Part shown: positions 34,405-42,655 of the stretch, in pieces | How the letters are laid out: each line of letters begins with the position of its first letter | How positions within the stretch are numbered: position 1 is the first letter of the stretch | DNA from: Comamonas sp. | Lineage (GTDB): Bacteria > Pseudomonadota > Gammaproteobacteria > Burkholderiales > Burkholderiaceae_C | DNA: 64,000 bases | Assembly (NCBI GenBank): GCA_028690035.1 | Contig: JAQVCA010000007.1 | Location: forward strand, 133,126 to 197,125 | Direction of reading: 5' to 3' | The notes under the pieces: generated by a model | Seen by the model: the letters and a program-made list of their open reading frames with translations, nothing else | What the model was told of the DNA's origin: nothing | The model's database searches: none | Position numbers and translations under genes: made by a program

Positions 34405-34470
34405 GCAGCTTTTGGGTGTTCTCCCGCAAGGGCTAGGGCTTGGCGCTAGCGGCGGAGGCGTTTTTGATAG
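34405..34470 (+). pseudogene. Remnant of a LysR gene 3' end
   Basis: The stretch encodes SFWVFSRKG-stop-GLALAAEAFLI, clearly related to SFWVFTRKGRALAPAAEAFLT at the end of the intact LysR gene 280 bases upstream, with an in-frame stop. The nucleotide match is strong (GCGCAGCTTTTGGGTGTTC is shared). It is a duplicated or recombined tail. Confidence 0.7.
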
Positions 34471-34530
34471 CTGCTTGCGCTGGTATAGCTTGGGTTTTAT
34501 GGTTTCTATGGCTTGAAACGCTGGCTGGTC
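34465..34530. repeat. Degenerate family repeat in the decayed stretch
   Basis: TTTTTGATAGCTGCTTGCGCTGG then, after a T-rich centre, GGCTTGAAACGCTGGCTGG. One intact arm only. Confidence 0.4.
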
Positions 34531-34559
34531 GTGCGGGGAGTGCTTTGATTTTTGAGTTG

Positions 34560-34835
34560 GGCTGGCCGCTCGTCGCGCGGCGGCGACTTACTTTTCTTGC
34601 ATGCACAAGAAAAGTAAGCAAAAGAAATGCACCCTGCTACCCGTGTCCCTTCGCTGCGCTGCGGGCAACCTGCGGTGCTCGATCACAGGGCGGGGCCGCA
34701 GAACTCGCTACGCGCTTGGCAGCGCTGCGCTCAAACAGCTGCGGCCAGCTTGATGACGATGCAGATGCGTCCTGCGGCGCATCTGCCCACCCTGTGCTCT
34801 GTGCGCCTCGGCACGGGGAGAAGGGGGGTAACTAG
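34560..34835 (+). repeat. Hairpin-bearing repeat element, plus orientation
   Basis: Begins with a GCGCGGCGGCGA segment and a perfect 13-pair hairpin, CTTACTTTTCTTG / CAAGAAAAGTAAG (34587-34618), then GAACTCGCTACGCGCTTGG and GCGCTGCGCTCAAACAGCTG. The same ordered parts occur inverted at 34895-35215. Elements of this style are scattered in beta- and gammaproteobacterial genomes. Confidence 0.6.
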
Positions 34836-34894
34836 ATTTAGACAACATGCAGGATGCATGTTTTTGTCGCGTAAGTCTGTATAGACCCTCAGAG

Positions 34895-35215
34895 AAAGAA
34901 GCAAAGACACTGTCGCTGTGGTCAAAAAAATCAATTCTTCGCAGATGGCACAGCACCACCGGCGCGCGTAAGCGTCGCGCCCCTCACAATAAAAATCTGA
35001 TTTCCGGCGGCTGTTTGAACGCAGCGCTGCAGGCGCGTAGTGAGTTCCGCCGGACAGCTGTCGGCAGACGCGTTTTTTGGTCTCCACTCACATTGCTGCG
35101 CAATATGAGTTCCGCCCCACGCAAGCGTGAAGGTTCCTTTTTGTCGCGCACAAAAAGGAACTCGCCCGCCGGGGCGAAACCCGGCCTCTGCAAGCAACCC
35201 CCCAGCAAAAGCAAA
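34895..35215 (-). repeat. Hairpin-bearing repeat element, minus orientation
   Basis: On the minus strand it runs CCGGGTTTCGCCCCGGCGGG, a perfect 12-pair hairpin GTTCCTTTTTGT / ACAAAAAGGAAC (35133-35161), then GGAACTCACTACGCGCCTG and GCGCTGCGTTCAAACAGCCG. It matches the plus-strand element in part order but is diverged in sequence. Confidence 0.6.
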
Positions 35216-35233
35216 AAACAACACCCCAAAAAA

Positions 35234-35312
35234 GCACCCAAAAAAATAGCTGCCACCGCTTACCCCGTAAGCGCTAACAGCCAATTTCATGCTGAAAAAA
35301 TAAAAACTACTT
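35234..35312. repeat. Intergenic family repeat after dbpA
   Basis: AAAAAAATAGCTGCCACCGCTTA then GTAAGCGCTAACAGCC and an AT-rich tail with GCTGAAAAAATAAAAAC. Lies at the 3' end of dbpA and may terminate it. Confidence 0.6.
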
Positions 35313-36720
35313 ACAGCACCCGCGCCCGAACACTCTTCCCCTTCACCCGCCCGTTATTCAACTTCGCACATGCCTCCGCCGCAATCCGCCGATCCACCGC
35401 CACATAGGTCGAAAAGTCATTCACACTGATCTTGCCAATCTGATCCTTGGCATACCCAAAATCCGCACACATCGCCCCCATCACATCCCCGGCGCGAATC
35501 TTCTCCTTGCGGCCCCCGATGATTTGAATGGTCATCATCGGCGGCAGCAAAGCCCCACCGGGTGCGGGCGTGAGTTCAGACACCGCAAACCACTCTGAAG
35601 GGCGCTCTTGCAGCTGCTCAATCCGGGTCACAAAAGGCATCTCGTCCATGGCGACCAAATTCAGCGCCAAGCCCTCGGCATCGCCCCGGCCCGTGCGGCC
35701 AATGCGGTGGATGTGGACTTCGGCGTCGGGCGTCACATCCACATTGATCACGCAGGCCAGGTTGGCAATGTCCAGCCCCCGCGCGGCCACGTCGGTGGCG
35801 ACCAGCACGGAGCAGCTGCGGTTGGCAAACTGCACCAGCACCTCGTCGCGCTCGCGTTGTTCCAGCTCGCCAAACAGGGCCAGAGCGCTGATGCCCTGCT
35901 GCTGCAACTCGGTCACCACATCGCGGCATTGCTGCTTGGTGTTGCAAAAGGCAATGGTCGATTCCGGGCGGAAGTGCGCCAGCATCTGCACCACCACGTC
36001 CACTTTTTGTTTGGCGGCCACTTCGTACCAGCGCTGCTCGATTTTGGCGGTGCTGTGCTGGGCGGTGACTTTCACCATCTCGGGCTCGCGCATAAAACGC
36101 TGGGCCAGTTGGGCGATGTCGTCCGGGTAGGTGGCCGAGAACAGCAGGGTTTGGCGCGCTGCGGGGCATTGTTCGACCACGGTGGCGATGTCGGCGTAAA
36201 AGCCCATGTCCAGCATGCGATCGGCTTCGTCCAGCACCAAGGTTTGCACGTGGGCAATGTCCAAAGCGCCACGCTCGATCAAGTCCATGATGCGCCCGGG
36301 CGTGCCGACGACGATGTGTGCGCCGTTTTCCAGGCTGGCGATCTGGTTGCGCGTGGGCACACCACCATAGACGGTGACGACCTTGATGTTCTCTTGCGCG
36401 CGCGCCAGGCGGCGGATTTCAGTGGCGACTTGGTCGGCCAGCTCGCGCGTGGGGCACAGCACCAGGCCTTGCACGGCAAACCAGCGCTGGTTCAGGCGCT
36501 CGAGCAGGGGCAGGCCAAAGGCGCAGGTTTTGCCGCTGCCGGTGCTGGCTTGGGCGATCAGGTCACGGCCACGCAGCGTCAGGGGCAGGCTGGCGGCTTG
36601 GATGGGGGTCATGTGCTCGTAGCCCAGCGCTTGCAGGTTGTGCAAGGTGGCGGGGTGCAGAGTGAGCGAAGCAAAGGCCGTGGCCGAGGGTGCGCCTGCG
36701 GCGCTGGAAGAGGTAGTCAT
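35311..36720 (-). CDS. dbpA: ATP-dependent RNA helicase DbpA
   Basis: DEAD-box helicase acting on 23S rRNA hairpin 92 during 50S assembly. The 469-residue protein has Q-motif MTPIQAASLPL, Walker A ASTGSGKTCAF, LVLDEADRML, SATYPDD and HRIGRTGRGDAEG. The C-terminal 75 residues (TIQIIGGRKEKIRAGDVMGA) form the DbpA RNA-binding domain that recognises hairpin 92. A GATAAT -10-like box ends only a few bases before the ATG on the minus strand. Confidence 0.93.
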   Translation of the reverse strand: MTTSSSAAGAPSATAFASLTLHPATLHNLQALGYEHMTPIQAASLPLTLRGRDLIAQASTGSGKTCAFGLPLLERLNQRWFAVQGLVLCPTRELADQVATEIRRLARAQENIKVVTVYGGVPTRNQIASLENGAHIVVGTPGRIMDLIERGALDIAHVQTLVLDEADRMLDMGFYADIATVVEQCPAARQTLLFSATYPDDIAQLAQRFMREPEMVKVTAQHSTAKIEQRWYEVAAKQKVDVVVQMLAHFRPESTIAFCNTKQQCRDVVTELQQQGISALALFGELEQRERDEVLVQFANRSCSVLVATDVAARGLDIANLACVINVDVTPDAEVHIHRIGRTGRGDAEGLALNLVAMDEMPFVTRIEQLQERPSEWFAVSELTPAPGGALLPPMMTIQIIGGRKEKIRAGDVMGAMCADFGYAKDQIGKISVNDFSTYVAVDRRIAAEACAKLNNGRVKGKSVRARVL

Positions 36721-36784
36721 AGCCGCGCATTATCCGGTGGCTCCGGTGGCGTTGCGCTGGGCGCAGTCTGCGCAAGCTGCGGGC

Positions 36785-36821
36785 AAAAAAAGAGCACTGC
36801 GTGGCGTGTGCCAGGCAGTGC
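36785..36821 (-). terminator. Second terminator between gdhA and dbpA
   Basis: GCACTGC (36794-36800) pairs with GCAGTGC (36815-36821); on the minus strand a run of seven T follows. It backs up the gdhA terminator 20 bases upstream. Confidence 0.65.
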
Positions 36822-36840
36822 GCAAAGAAAGAAGCGTTGG

Positions 36841-36878
36841 AAAAAAACAGGGCGCTGCGGCCCGCTGGGGGCCGCAGC
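36841..36878 (-). terminator. Rho-independent terminator of gdhA
   Basis: GCTGCGGCCC (36854-36863) pairs with GGGCCGCAGC (36869-36878), and seven T residues follow on the minus strand, starting 17 bases after the gdhA stop. Confidence 0.85.
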
Positions 36879-36894
36879 GGCGGGGCTTACACCC

Positions 36895-38247
36895 TTACAC
36901 CACGCCCTGGGCTAGCATGGCGTCGGCCACTTTGACGAAGCCCGCGATGTTGGCGCCGTCGATGTAGCTGATGCTGCCGTCGGCACGCTGGCCGTGCTTG
37001 ACGCAGGCAGCGTGGATGCTCTTCATGATGCCGTGCAGGCGGGCGTCGACTTCTTCGGCGCTCCAGCTCAGGCGCATGGCGTTCTGGCTCATTTCCAGAC
37101 CCGAGGTGGCCACGCCACCGGCGTTCGAGGCCTTGCCGGGTGCGTACAGCACGCCAGCGTGTTCAAAGGCCTTGGCCGCTTCGTTGGTGCTGGGCATGTT
37201 GGCGCCTTCGGCCACGCAGACCACACCGTTTTGGATGAGGGTCTTGGCGTCGTTCTCGTCCAGTTCGTTTTGTGTGGCGCAGGGCAGCGCGATGTCCACG
37301 GCGATGTGCCAAGGGGTTTTGCCTGCCTGGAACTCAGCGCCCACTTTGGCAGCGTATTCGCTGACGCGGCCGTACTGCTCGTTCTTGATCTGCATCAGGA
37401 TGGCCAGTTTTTCCGGGGTGAAGCCTGCAGCGTCGTACACGGTGCCGCCGGAGTCGGACACGGTCACCACTTTGGCGCCCAGTTGCATGGCTTTTTCCAC
37501 GGCGTACTGCGCCACGTTGCCCGAGCCGGACACCGACACGGTCTTGCCTGCAAACGATTGGCCACGGGTGGCCAGCATTTCCTGGGCGAAGTACACGGTG
37601 CCGTAGCCGGTGGCTTCGGGGCGGATCAGCGAGCCGCCAAAGCTCAGGCCCTTGCCGGTGAACACGCTCGAAGCGTTGTTGGCCAGCTTTTTGTACATGC
37701 CCGCGATGAAGCCCACTTCGCGGCCACCCACGCCGATGTCGCCTGCGGGCACATCGGTATCGGGGCCAATGTGGCGGAACAGCTCCGAGGCGAAGGCCTG
37801 GCAGAAACGCATGACCTCGGCGTTGCTCTTGCCCTTGGGATCGAAGTCCGAGCCGCCTTTGCCGCCACCCATGGGCAAGGTGGTCAGGGCGTTTTTGAAG
37901 GTTTGTTCAAACGCCAAGAATTTGAGCACCGACTGGTTCACCGAGGGGTGGAAGCGCAGGCCGCCTTTGTAGGGGCCAATGGCCATGCTGTGCTGGATGC
38001 GGAAACCACGGTTGACTTGCACTTTGCCTTTGTCGTCCATCCAGCTCACGCGGAACTGGATGATGCGCTCGGGCTCGACCAGGCGCTCCAGCAGGGCAAA
38101 GTCGGCGTACTTGGGATTTTTTTCGATGAAAGGCCACAGGCTTTCCAGCACTTCAGTGACGGCCTGCAGGAACTCTGGCTGACCAGGGTTGCGGCGGCTC
38201 ACGTCTTCGAGAAACTGAGACAGGCTGGGAAGGGTCGAGGAGGTCAT
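36895..38247 (-). CDS. gdhA: NADP-specific glutamate dehydrogenase
   Basis: Aminates 2-oxoglutarate to glutamate. The 450-residue protein has QVNRGFRIQHSMAIGPYKGG, the catalytic segment LPMGGGKGGSDFDPKGKS, DVPAGDIGVGGREVGF and the nucleotide motif VSGSGNVAQYAVEKA. Length and motifs match the hexameric small bacterial enzyme. Single-gene unit with its own promoter and two tandem terminators. Confidence 0.96.
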   Translation of the reverse strand: MTSSTLPSLSQFLEDVSRRNPGQPEFLQAVTEVLESLWPFIEKNPKYADFALLERLVEPERIIQFRVSWMDDKGKVQVNRGFRIQHSMAIGPYKGGLRFHPSVNQSVLKFLAFEQTFKNALTTLPMGGGKGGSDFDPKGKSNAEVMRFCQAFASELFRHIGPDTDVPAGDIGVGGREVGFIAGMYKKLANNASSVFTGKGLSFGGSLIRPEATGYGTVYFAQEMLATRGQSFAGKTVSVSGSGNVAQYAVEKAMQLGAKVVTVSDSGGTVYDAAGFTPEKLAILMQIKNEQYGRVSEYAAKVGAEFQAGKTPWHIAVDIALPCATQNELDENDAKTLIQNGVVCVAEGANMPSTNEAAKAFEHAGVLYAPGKASNAGGVATSGLEMSQNAMRLSWSAEEVDARLHGIMKSIHAACVKHGQRADGSISYIDGANIAGFVKVADAMLAQGVV

Positions 38248-38289
38248 GGAGAAAAATGCCTTTCAAGAAAATGGGTTTCAGCGGGGCGG

Positions 38290-38319
38290 ATTATGCACAA
38301 ACTGTATGACTTCATGCAA
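38290..38319 (-). promoter_or_regulatory. Sigma-70-type promoter of gdhA
   Basis: On the minus strand TTGCAT (38319-38314) and CATAAT (38295-38290) are separated by 18 bases, ending 43 bases before the gdhA ATG. Both hexamers match consensus at five and five positions. Confidence 0.55.
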
Positions 38320-38384
38320 TAGATGACTTTTGAGCGGGGTCTATGGCCTGCGCACGTGGCCATGGATAGTAGGATGTTTTTATG

Positions 38385-38420
38385 AAAAAAGCGCCTTTTA
38401 CGCAGACGTAGAAGGCGCTT
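38385..38420 (-). terminator. Terminator of the RpiR gene within a repeat copy
   Basis: AAGCGCCTT (38389-38397) pairs with AAGGCGCTT (38412-38420) and is followed on the minus strand by six T. The flanking CTAGCTATG and GGCCTGCGCA make this a variant of the intergenic family. Confidence 0.7.
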
Positions 38421-38444
38421 CTAGCTATGTTTTTTTGAGTGGTT

Positions 38445-39284
38445 TTATTCCAGCTGGAACGGGGTGGCACCCCATTGCACTGTGTGCGCCACCAGCCCAT
38501 AGACCAAGGTGTGCGCGGCGCTGGTGTCGGGCAGTGGGGCCAGCACGGGGGCATGCGGGGCGCAGTCGCAGCGCAGCAGCCAGTCGGAGGTGGGGGCGGC
38601 ACTGGCCCGGTCGGTGATGCACAGCAGCTGCGCCCCCGCCTGGCGCGCTTGCTGGGCCAGGGCCAGCAGTGGGGCCGACAGGCCGCCCAGGGCAAACAGC
38701 ACCAGCACATCGCGCGCGCCCAGGGTGGCGGTGGCCGCTTCGAGGGATTGCCCGGCTTCGGGGGCCGCGCAGACGCTTTTGCCCAGGCCCTGCTGCAGCA
38801 GCAGGCGCAGTTGCTGGGCCAGCAGGTGGTTGGCGCCCAGCCCGATGCCGACAATGCGCGGCGCGCGGTGCAGCGCAGCGGCCATGCTGTCCATGGTGCT
38901 GGCCGGAATCTGCGCCAGCGTGGCGCGCAGCTTGTCTTGCTGGGCCTGCCACAGCGTGCGGCTGTTGGGGGCGTTGGCGCTGGCCTGTGCGGCCGGGGGC
39001 AGGGGCAACTGTCCGGCGGCATCGGCCTCCAGACGCGCCTGGCGGCGGGCGGCTTCGTAGCTGTCATAGCCCAGGCGGCGCACAAAGCGCGTGATGGTGG
39101 CATTGGACACATCGGTGATCTGCGCCAGCTCGCTGGCGCTGTAGCTGCCCAGGCTGATGGGGGTGTCCAGAATCAGCAGGGCGAGCTTTTTCTCGGTGGG
39201 CGACAGGTGCTCCAGGTGCTGGCGCAGGCGTGCCAAAAAGGCGGTGGAGTCGGTCAGGGCAGGCTGGATGGGCATGGACGGCAC
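38445..39284 (-). CDS. MurR/RpiR-family transcriptional regulator
   Basis: A 279-residue regulator with N-terminal RpiR helix-turn-helix (SASELAQITDVSNATITRFV at about 48-67) and a C-terminal SIS sugar-phosphate-binding domain (IVGIGLGANHLLAQQL from about 140). It lies downstream of mutL on the same strand. No sugar gene is adjacent, so its targets are unknown. The first Met may be 9 bases downstream. Confidence 0.85.
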   Translation of the reverse strand: MPSMPIQPALTDSTAFLARLRQHLEHLSPTEKKLALLILDTPISLGSYSASELAQITDVSNATITRFVRRLGYDSYEAARRQARLEADAAGQLPLPPAAQASANAPNSRTLWQAQQDKLRATLAQIPASTMDSMAAALHRAPRIVGIGLGANHLLAQQLRLLLQQGLGKSVCAAPEAGQSLEAATATLGARDVLVLFALGGLSAPLLALAQQARQAGAQLLCITDRASAAPTSDWLLRCDCAPHAPVLAPLPDTSAAHTLVYGLVAHTVQWGATPFQLE

Positions 39285-39353
39285 AGAAAAGGCGGTGAAG
39301 ACGGGGAAGGCCAGAGGGGCAGATGGGCGGTGTTGTCAGGGGCGGGGCGCACC

Positions 39354-41351
39354 TCAGCGCCCGCGCAGGAACAGCGCATCCAGTTCGGCCATGGACAGCT
39401 GGCGCCAGGTGGGGCGGCCATGGTTGCATTGGTCGGCACGCTCGGTCTGCTCCATCTGGCGCAGCAGGGCGTTCATTTCTTCCAGGGTCAGGCGCCGCTG
39501 GGCGCGCACGGCACCGTGGCAGGCCATGGTGGCCAGCACCTGGTGGCGCGCGCGGGCCACCAGGGTGCTGGCCTCGTGCTGCTGCAGCTCGGCCAGCACG
39601 CTGCGCGCCAGCTCGACGGCATCGCCCCCCTGGGCCAGCACGGCGGGCACGGCACGCACGGCCAGCGTCTTGGGCGAGAACGGCGCGACTTCCAGCCCCA
39701 GCTGGTGCAAGGTGGCGCTGTGGGCCTCGGCGGTGGCCACTTCCTGCGCGGTGGCGGCAAAGGTGGCGGGGATGAGCAGCGGCTGGCTGGCAATCGGGTG
39801 GTCGTGGCCCAGCTGCGCCTTGAGGCGTTCATAGACGATGCGCTCATGCGCGGCGTGCATATCGACGATCACCAGCCCCTGGGCGTTTTCCGCCAGGATA
39901 TAGACACCCTGCACCTGCGCCAGGGCGCGGCCCAGCGGCCAGTCGGTGGGCGTGGCCTGGGGGGGCTGTGGGGCCGGTACGCTGGCTGGGGGCGTGGCGG
40001 GCGGCAGACCATCGGCCTGCGGGGAGGTGCGCTCGGCCACGTGGTGCGCCGCCGCTGGCGTGACGACCACCGTGGCCGGTTCTGGGGTGGCGCCACGCAG
40101 CGGCGCCCACAGCGCCTGCAGATGCTGGGGCGAGAGCGCGTGCCCCCCTGTGCCAGCACCCTCGGGCGGCGCTGCCCAGGCGATCGGTTGTTGCCGGGGT
40201 GCCGGTGTTGGCACTCGGGCGGGTTGGGCGGGAGCGGGGTCGTCGTTTTGAGTTGGGGCTGGAGCCGGGGCCGCAGCGCTGGCCTGCAGCAGCTGCGCGC
40301 GCGGTGCGGCCAGGGCGTCTTCGACGGCGTGCTTGACCGCTTGGTGGATGCTGCGGCTGTCGCGAAAACGCACCTCGATTTTGGTGGGGTGGACGTTGAC
40401 GTCCACCTGCTCGGGCGGCAGCTCGATATAGAGCGCGTAGGTGGGTTGTTTTTGCCCGTGCAGCACGTCCTCATACGCCGCTTTGGCCGCATGGCTGAGG
40501 GTTTTTTCGCGCACATAGCGGCCATTGACGTAGCAGTACTGCACATCGGCGCGGCTGCGCGCCGCATCGGGCAGGCCCGCGCGGCCAGAGACGGTGATGC
40601 CATCGAGGCGGCGCAACACGGGCAAGGAGGCATCGACAAAGTCTTGCCCCAGCACATCGGCCAGGCGCCGCGCCAACGCTTGCTGCGGCTCGGTGCCCTC
40701 GGGCAGAGCGCGCCACTGCTCGACCAGCTTGCCGTTGTGCCAGATGGCAAAGCCCACATCGGGGCGCGCCAGGGCGTGGCGGCGCACGCTTTCGATGCAG
40801 TGCGCCAGCTCGGTGGCATCGGACTTCAAAAACTTGCGCCGCGCCGGGGTGGAGAAAAACAGCTCTTTGACCTCCAGCGTCGTGCCCGGTGCGCGTGCGC
40901 CGGGGCTGAGTTCGCCGCTGCGCGCATCGAGCAGCCAAGCACGCTCGCCCTCTGCGGTGCGCGACAAGATGCTGGTGTGCGAGACCGAGGCAATCGCCGC
41001 CAGCGCCTCACCCCGAAAACCCATGGTGCCCACATGCTCCAGCTCGTGCAGATCGCGGATTTTGCTGGTGGCGTGGCGGCGCAGGGCAATGGGCAGCTCT
41101 TCGGGCGGGATGCCGCCGCCGTCGTCCTCCACACTGATGAGGCGCACGCCCCCGGCCATCAGGCGCACGGTGATCTGGCGCGCGCCGGCATCCAAGGCGT
41201 TATCGACCAGCTCGCGCACCACGGAGGCGGGGCGCTCGACCACCTCGCCAGCGGCAATCTGGCTGATGAGTTCGTCGGGGAGGTCTTGGATGGCGCGCCG
41301 CGCTGTGCTGGCGGCGGCACAAGCGTGCGATGGGGCCTGGGTGTCGGTCAT
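39354..41351 (-). CDS. mutL: DNA mismatch repair protein MutL
   Basis: Links MutS recognition to strand cleavage. The N-terminal GHKL ATPase has ISQIAAGEVVERPASVVREL, DNALDAGA, VEDDGGGIP and GFRGEALAAI. A Pro/Ala-rich linker covers roughly 340-470. The C-terminal domain keeps an endonuclease-type motif DMHAAHERIVYE, with Met for the usual Gln, plus ACHGAVRA, consistent with a nicking MutL as in bacteria lacking MutH. Start at 41351 (MTDTQ); two ATGs just upstream are alternatives. Confidence 0.93.
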   Translation of the reverse strand: MTDTQAPSHACAAASTARRAIQDLPDELISQIAAGEVVERPASVVRELVDNALDAGARQITVRLMAGGVRLISVEDDGGGIPPEELPIALRRHATSKIRDLHELEHVGTMGFRGEALAAIASVSHTSILSRTAEGERAWLLDARSGELSPGARAPGTTLEVKELFFSTPARRKFLKSDATELAHCIESVRRHALARPDVGFAIWHNGKLVEQWRALPEGTEPQQALARRLADVLGQDFVDASLPVLRRLDGITVSGRAGLPDAARSRADVQYCYVNGRYVREKTLSHAAKAAYEDVLHGQKQPTYALYIELPPEQVDVNVHPTKIEVRFRDSRSIHQAVKHAVEDALAAPRAQLLQASAAAPAPAPTQNDDPAPAQPARVPTPAPRQQPIAWAAPPEGAGTGGHALSPQHLQALWAPLRGATPEPATVVVTPAAAHHVAERTSPQADGLPPATPPASVPAPQPPQATPTDWPLGRALAQVQGVYILAENAQGLVIVDMHAAHERIVYERLKAQLGHDHPIASQPLLIPATFAATAQEVATAEAHSATLHQLGLEVAPFSPKTLAVRAVPAVLAQGGDAVELARSVLAELQQHEASTLVARARHQVLATMACHGAVRAQRRLTLEEMNALLRQMEQTERADQCNHGRPTWRQLSMAELDALFLRGR

Positions 41352-41410
41352 TGCGGGCATTTTATGCACCTGGGCCAGCCCCCGGCCTCAGGTGCAGCGG
41401 CGCACCGGCT

Positions 41411-41692
41411 TTAGCGATGGGGGTGGTGCTTGCCGTGCGGATGGGGCTTTTTGTGGTTGCGCCGGGGGCGGTTGTCTTCGGTGCGCTGCCCGATTTCGTG
41501 GCCAATCACCGCCCCGGCGGCAGCACCGCCGACGGTGCCCAGGGTGCTGCCAAAGACGGCATCGCCCAGCAACCCCCCGGCGACGGCGCCTGCACCAGCG
41601 CCAATTTGGGCGTTGCTGGGGTTGCTGGCACAGCCAGCCAAGCCCAGTGCCAACACGGCACTGGCGATGAGGGTGGGGATGCGTGTGGTCAT
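41411..41692 (-). CDS. Glycine-zipper outer-membrane lipoprotein
   Basis: A 93-residue protein with a lipoprotein signal (LIASAVLALGLAGCASN, lipobox LAGC at about residue 21), a glycine-zipper segment (GAGAGAVAGGLLGDAVFG and TVGGAAAGAVIGHEIG) and a His/Lys-rich tail KKPHPHGKHHPHR that could bind metal. A GGAG site precedes the ATG. Related to the SlyB/OsmB-like glycine zipper families; precise role unknown. Confidence 0.82.
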   Translation of the reverse strand: MTTRIPTLIASAVLALGLAGCASNPSNAQIGAGAGAVAGGLLGDAVFGSTLGTVGGAAAGAVIGHEIGQRTEDNRPRRNHKKPHPHGKHHPHR

Positions 41693-41907
41693 ATGAAAAA
41701 CTCCTGTCGATGGTGTGGGCGCCAACCACGTTGGCCCCGCGTCACCCGTACTGTGCCAGTGTCTGAAATGCTTGGTGGTGTAGGCTGCGTAAAGTTGTCT
41801 TGGGCTTTGCAAACGTTTGTGCCCGTGCCGCTCTGCACACTGACACCAAGACGCTACAGTTGCGCCTTTGTGCGGCCTGGGGCCGCAGGCTGCCAAAAGA
41901 GGTTCTC

Positions 41908-42558
41908 TTGGAAATCGTTGCTTTTTTGATCGACTTTGTGCTGCGCATTGACCAGCATCTGTACGCCTTTGTGCAGGACTACGGCCCCTGGGTCTATGCC
42001 ATTTTGTTTGCCATTGTGTTTGTTGAAACCGGCGTGGTGGTGATGCCGTTTTTGCCGGGCGATTCGCTGCTGTTCATTGTGGGCGCCATGTGCGGCGCGG
42101 GGCTGATGGATTTTTCCCTGGCCTGCAGCGTGCTGCTGGTGGCGGCCATCCTGGGCGACCAGTGCAATTACGCGATTGGGCGCTTTATTGGGCCCAAGGT
42201 GTTCCAGTGGGAGAACTCGCGCTGGTTCAACCGCCGCGCGTTCGATCAGGCACACAACTTCTATGAGCGCTACGGCGGCGTGACCATCATCTTGGCGCGC
42301 TTTATGCCTTTCATCCGCACCTTCGCGCCCTTTGTGGGCGGCGTGGCCGCCATGTCGCGCAGCAAGTTCACCTTCTACAACGTCACCGGCGCCTTGATCT
42401 GGGTGCTGGGCATTTGCACCGCCGGTTACTTCTTTGGCAACCTGCCCTGGGTGAAAGCCAACCTGGAAAAAATCATCTGGGGCCTGATCCTGGTGCCCAG
42501 CGCCATCGCCATCTACGGCAGCTGGCACGCCGGGCGCAAAGAGCGCGCTGCTGCATAA
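41908..42558 (+). CDS. dedA: DedA-family membrane protein
   Basis: Polytopic inner-membrane protein; DedA proteins act in lipid transport, including undecaprenyl-phosphate recycling. The 216-residue product has FVETGVVVMPFLPGDSLLF, GDQCNYAIGRFIGPKVF, FYERYGGVTIILARFMPFIRT (in part: ILARFMPFIRTFAPFVGG) and GALIWVL. AAGAGG precedes a TTG start at 41908, chosen over upstream frame extension on family length. Confidence 0.9.
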   Translation: MEIVAFLIDFVLRIDQHLYAFVQDYGPWVYAILFAIVFVETGVVVMPFLPGDSLLFIVGAMCGAGLMDFSLACSVLLVAAILGDQCNYAIGRFIGPKVFQWENSRWFNRRAFDQAHNFYERYGGVTIILARFMPFIRTFAPFVGGVAAMSRSKFTFYNVTGALIWVLGICTAGYFFGNLPWVKANLEKIIWGLILVPSAIAIYGSWHAGRKERAAA

Positions 42559-42559
42559 A

Positions 42560-42655
42560 ACAAAGCGCCTTGCGCTGAAAAACAAAGGGTTTCAGATAAA
42601 AACATATCTGAAACCCTTTTTTTACGAGCGGTAGCAGCTATTGATTTAGATAGAC
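42560..42655. repeat. Intergenic repeat with strong terminator between dedA and amiC
   Basis: Full-length copy: outer AAAGCGCCTTGCGCTGA and GAGCGGTAGCAGCTATT, inner perfect 15-pair stem AAAGGGTTTCAGATA (42584-42598) with TATCTGAAACCCTTT (42605-42619) and more T residues to 42623. It separates convergent genes, so it should terminate both. Confidence 0.75.

Larger units (their letters stand above)
34221..35310. other. Gene-free decayed stretch
   Basis: No convincing gene lies between the LysR gene and dbpA. What can be seen: a fragment on the minus strand at 34242-34307 that would encode a 21-residue peptide with FFAEVLQNVRWLD, preceded by a coding-like NALYHRILQDV in another frame; a copy of the LysR 3' end at about 34405; a degenerate family repeat at 34465-34530; two inverted copies of a different repeat; and a family repeat beside dbpA. 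The open frames crossing it are shadows of the repeats. Confidence 0.6.

Noticed and set aside
34440-35407. Two plus-strand open frames of 131 and 186 codons in the gap after the LysR gene
   Set aside because: They run through repeat elements and a LysR remnant, with no ribosome binding sites and no coherent protein.
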